The position numbers and the translations under genes were made by a program. A stretch of 5,894 bases of DNA from Candidatus Hermodarchaeota archaeon (GTDB lineage Archaea; Asgardarchaeota; Hermodarchaeia; Hermodarchaeales; Hermodarchaeaceae), in contig JAEOSA010000127.1 of NCBI GenBank assembly GCA_016840595.1, forward strand, positions 1-5,894, given 5' to 3'. Numbering within the stretch: position 1 is the stretch's first letter; each line of letters opens with the position of its first letter. The notes under the pieces are model-generated. The model did not search any database. It was not told the DNA's origin and was given only the letters and a program-made list of their open reading frames with translations. Positions 1 to 4,663 of this stretch are shown here, in pieces.

Positions 1-189
1 AACGAGAGTGTATTCACCAGGGTTCAGGGCGACGGCGTCGAGTGTGGATCCAGTAATAGAGGTGACACCCGTGATACCGGTGCCGTCATTGGAGCTGTCT
101 AAGTCGTTAATGACGTAATAGAAGGTGATGATGACGTCTTCGCCCCAAGGGGTCTGTGGAATCGGGTCAAAGGATATTGAGGTTCGAAG
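1..189 (-). repeat. Repeat unit 6, first 63 residues only (1350-1412)
   Basis: The first half of a unit with TPWGED, the loop NDLDSSNDGTG and LNPGEYTLV, cut by the left edge of the window. There is no sign of the array ending, so more units may follow to the left. Confidence 0.85.
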
Positions 190-3100
190 TGAACGAACAG
201 TGAATGAGATTGTTTGTGTCGCATCTTCGTGTTGGGCATCAGGTGAGTTCACATAAATGTACAGGGAGTAGGTTTTGATGCTGGTTATTAGGCCACTGGA
301 GTAGAGGATGGTGAGGGTGTATTGGCCTCCGCCATTATCAATGAGTGTATACTCACCTGGATTTAACGGGGCACCATCGAGGGTTGATCCTGTGATACTG
401 GTGACGTCAATAATGCCAGTCCCATCTTGGGAGCTGGTGGGGTCATTGACGGTGTAGTAGAAGATGATTTCAACATCTTCACCATACGGTGTGGGACTAA
501 CTGCATCATAGGTAACAAAGGTTTGGATTGCTCGTACTGAAAATCCAATGGTTTGGTTAGCATCATCATGCTGGCTATCTGGTGAGTTCACATAAATGTA
601 CAGGGAGTAGGTTTTGATGCTGGTTACTAGGCCACTGGAGTAGAGGATGGTGAGGGTGTATTGACCACCCCCATTATCTACAAGTGTGTAATCTCCTCCT
701 GTGAGCGGTGTTCCATCTAATGTCGAGCCAGAAATGTCGGTGACACCTGTGATACCATTGCCATGTTGACTACTTGCCAGGTCATTGACACTATAATAGA
801 AGGTGATTACTACGTTCTCGCTCCAGGGTACTGGAATCACTGGATCATAGGTAATTTGTGTGTCCAATGTTCGAACGGTAAAGCTCGTGGTTTGGGCTGC
901 GTTTTCATGTTGGGCATCTGGTGTGTTTACAAAAACGTAGAGTGAATATGATGTAATGCTATTGATCATTCCACTTGAATACAGAATAGTAAGAGTATAT
1001 TGCCCGCCCCCATTGTCGATAAGCGTATAATCGCCACCGAGTAAGGGAGCACCGTCCAGAGTGGAACCAGAAATGTCGGTTACGCCAGCAATTCCTGTAC
1101 CATGTTGACTGCTTGCTGTGTCACTGACACGATAGTAGAATGTAACCACAATGTCTTCACCCCATGGTGTTGAAGATATGGGGTCGAAGGTAACTTGTGT
1201 GATTAATGCTCGAATCACGAAGGTAATTTGCCGGTTATTTCCAATGTAATCAGATGAAGGTGAGATTACATACAATTGCAATGTGTAAGATTTGACACTA
1301 TTTATTCTCCCGCTGGAGTAGAGGATGGTGAGGGTGTATTGACCGCCGCCATTATCTACGAGGGTATATTCGCCGCCAAGGAGGGCGCTTCCATCGAGGG
1401 TTGTTCCAGTCAGACTTGTGACACCGGTGATTCCTTCGCCATCATGTGCGCTATCAGGATCATCCACAGTATAATAAAAAGTGATTATTTGATCTTCACC
1501 CCACGGTGTTGGTTGTGGTGGATCATAGGTGATAGACGTTTCTAGGGCTCGTACAGCAAAGTTGATGGTTCTGGTGGCATCACTATATTTCGAATCAGCT
1601 GGTGTTACTTGAATAGTGAGGGAGTAGGATTTTACAGTATTAATTACTCCACTTGCAGAAAGAATGGTTAAGCTATATTGACCACTGCCAAGATCTGAAA
1701 TGGAATAGTTTACCCCATTAACAAGTGGGATTCCATCGAGTTGGGCAGTAATGGATGCACCGTTCAACCCTGTTCCGTCGTGTTGGCTGTCTGGATCATT
1801 TACAGTATAATCCAAGGAAATCACGACGTCTTCATCCCATGGTACCGATCCTGGTGGGGTGTAAGTGATAGTGGTGGAGATTTCACGAATTACAATGGTA
1901 AGAATCAAAGTCTGGTTTTGATAATAATTGAGGTCGGCTTGGATTGTGAGGGAATATGTTCCGGGTGTAGGTTTATCAGTGGTGTCTACTGTTAGATTGT
2001 ACCATCCTGCGGTTCCAGTGGGTGTTACAACAGTACTAGGCCAATCAGGAGTGGTAATTGTGGCTCCAGTGACACCAGTATCGTTGTAGATATCCCAATA
2101 TTTGACCTGGACAGTGAAAATTTCATCATAAGGGACAGTCAATCCAGGTGACTCGGGAGATGTGAGAGAGGTTCCACCTCGGATGTAGAGGTTAATTGAT
2201 GTGCTTTGTGAATCGAAGTACGTTTTATTGGCATCAATGTCCAACACGTAATTCCCAGGATCTAGCAAATTCTTGGCAATTTGTGCTTCATAGTACCCAC
2301 CAGACGCATAGAAGCTGATAGGATTCCCAGCAACTAATCCGTTTACTGTAGCCTCTGTAATAGGCAGATTGGTGTCGGTATCTAAGAATTGGACACGGGG
2401 ATAGAAGTTACCGGAATCTGCGTAGGTGACCCACATATCAGCTTCATCAGGGGTTAATGAGGTGGCATGCTCTACGCTGATAATTTTAGAACGAAAACCA
2501 GTGGAGGTAATGGAATATGTGTCACCATCGTCATAGCTAATGCAAAGCGTGTACTCGCCTGCAGGATATGTGGTTCCATCAGTGAACTGAATATTCGGAA
2601 AATTGACAGTGGTGCTAGTGAAGGTTTGGGATGATTCACTAACATTATTTCCTTTTGGGTCATAGAGCGTTAAATTGGCTTGTCCAGAAGAGACAGAAAG
2701 CGTGGCTTCCACTGTCAGTGTTGATGGACTTCCAGGGCTAATCCGAAAAGTATCAAAATTCGTGGTTATAGATGACACGCGGTTTGTGGAGGTGAGGGTG
2801 AAGTTCCACCAACCATACACATCAGCTATAGTCGTGGTAGGAAGTTCGAAGTGCGTGGAAGTAGTTGCGACTTCGCTTGTGCGGTCAGCAAAGAGGGCAT
2901 CTCTAACTTCATATAGAGTCCAGGTTTCCGTTGTTGGGCGAGTGATTGAAAGATTGTAATTTTCAAAGAAATAAGGCTGATACGCATACATCCATGTAGT
3001 CCAATATGTTGGGGTATTATTCCTAGCGATGAAAAGGGAGCCATCAGGTCCTAACTGCTGTTCTGTTGTTGCGTCTTTGGTTATGTATAACGTTAGGTCA

Positions 3101-4236
3101 TAGTTGAAACTCACTAAACGTGCATCACCATCAGTTGCTTGCCAATGGGCTACAACCTCTCTATGGAAAGCTGTAGGGTTTGCCCAAGTTCCTTCGATTG
3201 AATAAGTTCCTATACCATAGCCTGATGTAATTGCTGTTGTCGAATTCAACATTAAATCGAGCCAGGTGGTATCATTTGGATTGACCTTTCCTCGGACCTC
3301 TAACGTTGCATCATCAAAATCCAGTGCCCAGTATTCATAGTCCCATGCCTGTTGAAGACTAGTCCAGGAAAGACCTAGACGAACATTAATGGGATTTGGA
3401 ACGTCCCAGGTGAGTAAATCATCATAGGGTATTGAAATGTTCAACAGATACCATTGCCCATTATTTGGACACCGGTCAGCGAGAAGTTGTCGATAGACAA
3501 TGCCACCGACTTCAGCGTAGATGACAAGGCGACCTCGAGCCCCTGAACTGCCTGCAAGGTGATTCACACGAACGCGAAAAGATAGTTTTGCATATGTTAG
3601 GCTGGTGCGGTTGATGTAGATGCCATTCTCCCACACAATATAATATGAAGCATCCCAAGTCCAAGGATTGTTAAATTCAACCCACGTTCTAACTCCATTT
3701 CCAGAATATCCGAAAGCAGATCCCCATTTAGTCCCATAATAAGGATTTGATGGATAAGTTGCGTTATCTCCCATGCCATAGTCATCTGGTTGCCAATATT
3801 GTGGGTCAGGTCCATTTTCAAAATTCCCGTCCTCTAAACCATTCTGCATGAAATATGGTTGGTCATAAAGATTGTAGACGTTCGCATCAAGCTGATAACC
3901 CGTCCAGCCAGCAGGTAAGCGCATTTCACCATATTCGTCCTCATCATAATTAAAATCAGAAACTTGTAGCGAAAGGTTGGAACCTTCGGCGTATTCAGTG
4001 GTTGATAATGTTGTTCCCATTCCCTCATACTGATATTGTCCGTCTGAATAGATAGGACCTTCTGGGGGTTGAATTGGTGGACTTTGTCCTCCTATTGTAG
4101 GGTTGGAATCAACAGCGAGTGGAGGGATTTCATTCGCTTCACTCAAATTGGGTGAAGGAGTGATCCCTTGAGGGAAGGCAAAAGAGAAAAGAAAAAGGGC
4201 TAATAAAAAGCCTAAAATAATAGGTTTTCGGTTCAT
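1..4236 (-). CDS. Giant secreted surface protein with jelly-roll-like head and tandem Ig-like repeats (3' end outside window)
   Basis: The frame is open for 1412 codons from the ATG at 4236 to base 1 with no stop, so the C-terminus is missing. Residues 1-23 form a signal peptide. Residues about 25-133 are Pro-, Asn- and Tyr-rich. Residues 134-318 resemble a carbohydrate-binding-type jelly roll, 319-500 are beta-rich and unassigned, and 501-585 look Ig-like. Residues 586-785 are two divergent Ig-like units, and 786-1412 are six units of 112-113 residues with the shared core GGGQYTLTILYSSG. I count 18 N-X-S/T sequons, 16 of them before residue 786, and only two cysteines, as expected of an extracellular archaeal glycoprotein. 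The likely role is adhesion or surface display on a beta-sandwich stalk; no catalytic motif is visible. The start is chosen because the signal peptide begins directly at this ATG. A weak GGGGT purine-rich element (4245-4249, minus strand) lies 8 nt upstream. The ligand and the membrane or S-layer anchor cannot be told from this window. Confidence 0.9.
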   Translation of the reverse strand, partial: MNRKPIILGFLLALFLFSFAFPQGITPSPNLSEANEIPPLAVDSNPTIGGQSPPIQPPEGPIYSDGQYQYEGMGTTLSTTEYAEGSNLSLQVSDFNYDEDEYGEMRLPAGWTGYQLDANVYNLYDQPYFMQNGLEDGNFENGPDPQYWQPDDYGMGDNATYPSNPYYGTKWGSAFGYSGNGVRTWVEFNNPWTWDASYYIVWENGIYINRTSLTYAKLSFRVRVNHLAGSSGARGRLVIYAEVGGIVYRQLLADRCPNNGQWYLLNISIPYDDLLTWDVPNPINVRLGLSWTSLQQAWDYEYWALDFDDATLEVRGKVNPNDTTWLDLMLNSTTAITSGYGIGTYSIEGTWANPTAFHREVVAHWQATDGDARLVSFNYDLTLYITKDATTEQQLGPDGSLFIARNNTPTYWTTWMYAYQPYFFENYNLSITRPTTETWTLYEVRDALFADRTSEVATTSTHFELPTTTIADVYGWWNFTLTSTNRVSSITTNFDTFRISPGSPSTLTVEATLSVSSGQANLTLYDPKGNNVSESSQTFTSTTVNFPNIQFTDGTTYPAGEYTLCISYDDGDTYSITSTGFRSKIISVEHATSLTPDEADMWVTYADSGNFYPRVQFLDTDTNLPITEATVNGLVAGNPISFYASGGYYEAQIAKNLLDPGNYVLDIDANKTYFDSQSTSINLYIRGGTSLTSPESPGLTVPYDEIFTVQVKYWDIYNDTGVTGATITTPDWPSTVVTPTGTAGWYNLTVDTTDKPTPGTYSLTIQADLNYYQNQTLILTIVIREISTTITYTPPGSVPWDEDVVISLDYTVNDPDSQHDGTGLNGASITAQLDGIPLVNGVNYSISDLGSGQYSLTILSASGVINTVKSYSLTIQVTPADSKYSDATRTINFAVRALETSITYDPPQPTPWGEDQIITFYYTVDDPDSAHDGEGITGVTSLTGTTLDGSALLGGEYTLVDNGGGQYTLTILYSSGRINSVKSYTLQLYVISPSSDYIGNNRQITFVIRALITQVTFDPISSTPWGEDIVVTFYYRVSDTASSQHGTGIAGVTDISGSTLDGAPLLGGDYTLIDNGGGQYTLTILYSSGMINSITSYSLYVFVNTPDAQHENAAQTTSFTVRTLDTQITYDPVIPVPWSENVVITFYYSVNDLASSQHGNGITGVTDISGSTLDGTPLTGGDYTLVDNGGGQYTLTILYSSGLVTSIKTYSLYIYVNSPDSQHDDANQTIGFSVRAIQTFVTYDAVSPTPYGEDVEIIFYYTVNDPTSSQDGTGIIDVTSITGSTLDGAPLNPGEYTLIDNGGGQYTLTILYSSGLITSIKTYSLYIYVNSPDAQHEDATQTISFTVRSLRTSISFDPIPQTPWGEDVIITFYYVINDLDSSNDGTGITGVTSITGSTLDAVALNPGEYTLV
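190..528 (-). repeat. Repeat unit 5, residues 1237-1349
   Basis: A full 113-residue unit with PYGED (the conserved Trp replaced by Tyr), the loop NDPTSSQDGTG and the hairpin LNPGEYTLIDNGGG. It shares the LNPGEYTL variant with unit 6 and shares an 83-bp stretch (242-324, one mismatch) with unit 4, so it is a mosaic of its two neighbours. Confidence 0.88.
529..867 (-). repeat. Repeat unit 4, residues 1124-1236
   Basis: A full 113-residue unit in which PWGED is replaced by PWSEN, with the loops NDLASSQHGNG and SPDSQHDDANQT and the hairpin LTGGDYTLVDNGGG. It has the second of the two array sequons (NQT). The stretch 581-663 is almost identical at the DNA level to unit 5. Confidence 0.88.
868..1206 (-). 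repeat. Repeat unit 3, residues 1011-1123
   Basis: A full 113-residue unit with TPWGED, the loop SDTASSQHGTG and LLGGDYTLIDNGGG. Its codon choices in the conserved core (974-1005) differ clearly from those of units 2, 4 and 5 although the protein is the same apart from single substitutions. It therefore escaped the homogenisation seen in its neighbours. Confidence 0.88.
1207..1545 (-). repeat. Repeat unit 2, residues 898-1010
   Basis: A full 113-residue unit with TPWGED, the acidic loop DDPDSAHDGEG and the LLGGEYTLVDNGGG hairpin. Its DNA at 1313-1344 is identical over 32 bp to unit 4 (635-666), though unit 3 between them differs at many of these bases. The second loop is atypical (PSSDYIGNNRQ in place of PDAQHEDATQ). 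Confidence 0.88.
1546..1881 (-). repeat. Repeat unit 1, residues 786-897
   Basis: This is the most divergent unit of the main array and is 112 residues, one codon shorter than the rest. It has PWDED in place of PWGED, LDYTVNDPDSQHDGTG for the acidic loop, and DLGSGQYSLTILSASG in place of DNGGGQYTLTILYSSG. It also carries one of the only two sequons in the array (NYS). Confidence 0.85.
1882..2481 (-). repeat. Two divergent Ig-like units (residues 586-686 and 687-785)
   Basis: The unit at 2179-2481 ends in SINLYIRG and the unit at 1882-2178 ends in LILTIVIRE. Both endings match the last strand of the main repeats (ISFTVRA). Each opens with a 'sLT(S)P' or 'TSLTSPES' strand where the main units have T-x-I-T-Y-D-P, and each has a 'GGYYEAQI' or 'AGWYNLTV' strand where the main units have GGGQYTLTI. 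They are 101 and 99 residues long against 112-113. They are best read as older or more divergent members of the same series; homology is inferred from layout. Confidence 0.55.
2482..2736 (-). other. Ig-like region, residues 501-585
   Basis: The segment starts PGSPSTLTVEATLSVSSG and contains ANLTLYDPKGNNV and YPAGEYTLCISYDDGD. This is the layout of a short (about 85-residue) Ig-like or filamin-like sandwich: a Pro/Gly entry, a 'tLyDPkG' hairpin and a 'GeYtl' penultimate strand. It is shorter than the C-terminal repeats and does not share their GGGQYTL core, so it is a separate domain and not part of the array. Confidence 0.5.
2737..3282 (-). other. Beta-rich extracellular region of unknown family, residues 319-500
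   Basis: This segment lies between the jelly-roll-like domain and the first Ig-like unit. It is rich in Thr, Trp, Tyr and Phe in alternating patterns and carries five N-X-S/T sequons (for example NDT, NST, NLS, NFT). There are no repeats, no recognisable catalytic motif and no hydrophobic segment long enough to span a membrane. I do not recognise the family. It probably forms one or two beta-sandwich domains. Confidence 0.4.
3283..3837 (-). other. Jelly-roll / carbohydrate-binding-like domain, residues 134-318
   Basis: The segment opens with LEDGNFENGPDPQYW, the 'L-x-D-G-x-F-E-x-G ... W' start common in discoidin-like and CBM-like jelly rolls of secreted proteins. It continues with alternating aromatic and hydrophobic strands and ends with LDFDDATLEVRG, the usual last strand of such folds, where an acidic pair often lies near a structural Ca2+ site. 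It contains several exposed-type Trp and Tyr residues that could stack on sugars. Length (185 residues) fits one jelly roll. The assignment is by pattern only; binding to a sugar is inference. Confidence 0.55.
4168..4236 (-). other. Signal peptide of the surface protein
   Basis: Residues 1-23 begin MNRKPIILGFLLALFLFSF. There are two basic residues (R3, K4), then an uninterrupted hydrophobic core from I6 to about F21, then a polar Pro/Gln/Ser-rich stretch. This is the n-h-c layout of a Sec signal peptide. Cleavage is likely around residues 20-24, but the exact site is not decided by the sequence. No lipobox cysteine is present, so a lipoprotein is unlikely. Confidence 0.85.
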
Positions 4237-4280
4237 GTTTCTCGACCCCGGGGGCGCACGGTATTATGTTAAAGCGGAAC

Positions 4281-4301
4281 CTTCGAAGCTCAACCGGTTG
4301 A
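4281..4301. promoter_or_regulatory. Adjacent palindromes CTTCGAAG and TCAACCGGTTGA
   Basis: Two perfect palindromes, of 8 bp (4281-4288) and 12 bp (4290-4301), are separated by one base, 45-65 bp upstream of the surface-protein ATG. A 12-bp perfect palindrome is rare by chance in a spacer of this size. The position suits a dimeric regulator, or a site in the leader if transcription starts near 4367. Function is inferred from symmetry only. Confidence 0.35.
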
Positions 4302-4390
4302 TTTGATTCTGTTGTGAATTCTGCTCACTGTTTTTGGAGTATGAAGTTGTCCGCTTTCTGCAACCAAACCACAAAGAACCGAACATGTGA

Positions 4391-4403
4391 CGTTTTAAAT
4401 ACG
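4391..4403. promoter_or_regulatory. Near-symmetrical TATA-like element CGTTTTAAATACG
   Basis: The element reads TTTTAAATA on the plus strand and TATTTAAAA on the minus strand, so it could seat TBP in either direction. For the surface-protein gene it would put transcription start near 4367 and give a leader of about 130 nt. For the acetyltransferase gene the leader would be over 230 nt, which is less likely. A nearer alternative for the surface gene is TTTAACATAATA (minus strand, 4262-4273), which would give an almost leaderless transcript. Confidence 0.35.
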
Positions 4404-4555
4404 TTTAGCTGGTTTGATGGTTATTTGATTAGACACTGTTTGTTATAAAGGGTTAAAAGCACAGACTCTCCAAACCAGTTTAATTCGAAGACTTTTTCTC
4501 GGTTTTTTGTGTTCATTTCCTCCTTGTGACCACGAATCTGGTCAGATTTTCACAG

Positions 4556-4567
4556 ATATTATATGTA
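4556..4567 (+). promoter_or_regulatory. Putative TATA box of the acetyltransferase gene
   Basis: ATATTATATGTA is the TATA-like element closest to the plus-strand start. At archaeal spacing, transcription would begin near 4588 and give a leader of about 75 nt that includes the inverted repeat at 4595-4615. It is flanked by TGACCA-type sites on both sides, which supports a regulatory role. A second candidate, TTATAAAG at 4443-4450, would give a leader of about 190 nt. Confidence 0.4.
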
Positions 4568-4594
4568 CGCTGACCACACCCAATGAATAATGGG

Positions 4595-4615
4595 GATGAA
4601 TTTCCTAGATTCATC
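4595..4615 (+). promoter_or_regulatory. Inverted repeat GATGAAT-7 nt-ATTCATC
   Basis: Perfect 7-bp arms (4595-4601 and 4609-4615) surround a 7-nt loop, 48 bp before the acetyltransferase ATG. With transcription from near 4588 it would lie at the start of the leader as a weak hairpin; otherwise it is a possible operator. It has no following T-run, so it is not a terminator. Confidence 0.3.
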
Positions 4616-4663
4616 GCCATAACTGGTCAAGGAACGACTTCTGAATTCAACGAATGTGAGTAG

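Larger units (their letters stand above)
1..1881 (-). repeat. Tandem array of about 113-residue Ig-like units (five full, one cut)
   Basis: Six units follow each other in frame. Using the Glu codon of the PWGED motif as a ruler (1831, 1495, 1156, 817, 478, 139), the spacings are 336, 339, 339, 339 and 339 bp. The shared protein pattern is TxITYDPxxxxPWGED, then VITFYYxVND, then GTGITGVTxISG, STLDGxPL, DYTLVDNGGGQYTLTILYSSG in two steps, SYSLYIYV, and ISFTVRA. The constant length without linkers suggests a stiff extended rod. The family cannot be named from memory; invasin-like or cadherin-like sandwiches are the nearest general comparison. Confidence 0.9.
4527..4629. promoter_or_regulatory. 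Cluster of four TGACCA/TGGTCA sites (putative operators)
   Basis: TGACCA occurs at 4527-4532 and 4571-4576, and its complement TGGTCA at 4539-4544 and 4624-4629. The first two make an inverted pair with a 6-bp gap, overlapping a second inverted repeat, AATCTG-GT-CAGATT (4535-4548). Read in one orientation the sites are TGACCAC, TGACCAG, TGACCAC and TGACCAG. They surround the putative TATA box at 4556-4567, as operators of a repressor or activator would. The binding protein is unknown. Confidence 0.4.
4237..4663. promoter_or_regulatory. Divergent intergenic control region
   Basis: This 427-bp spacer separates the two divergent starts, so it should hold both promoters. No ORF of substance, tRNA or structured RNA was recognised. 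It is AT-richer than the genes and has several T-runs (for example within 4490-4512). It contains TATA-like boxes near 4262, 4391, 4443 and 4556, two adjacent palindromes next to the surface-protein gene, four TGACCA-type sites and one hairpin-capable inverted repeat next to the acetyltransferase gene. These are described separately. Confidence 0.75.

Noticed and set aside
1..1881. A CRISPR-like or satellite array, because of regular 339-bp spacing
   Set aside because: The period is a whole number of codons, every unit is in frame and the variation follows protein constraint, so this is a protein-coding domain repeat and not a DNA-level array.
763..1995. Several plus-strand open frames of 60-89 codons across the repeat array
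   Set aside because: They lie antisense to the continuous minus-strand reading frame and recur because the underlying DNA is repetitive. Their translations have no protein-like features.
4246..4253. CCCCGGGG palindrome just upstream of the surface-protein start
   Set aside because: It has no loop, so it cannot form an mRNA hairpin by itself, and its GGGG on the coding strand is equally well explained as a weak ribosome-binding element.
4296..4430. Imperfect direct repeat GGTTGATTTGATT / GGTTATTTGATT
   Set aside because: Short, with a one-base gap and simple composition; no third copy and no consistent spacing to promoters.
4371..4510. Imperfect inverted repeat ACAAAGAACCGA / TCGGTTTTTTGT
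   Set aside because: The arms match at 11 of 12 positions but are low in complexity and over 110 bp apart, so chance similarity in AT-rich DNA is a sufficient explanation.
4490..4512. T-rich stretch as a transcription terminator
   Set aside because: No gene ends nearby on the plus strand, and both flanking genes start at this spacer, so there is no transcript to end here. It more likely reflects promoter-region composition.
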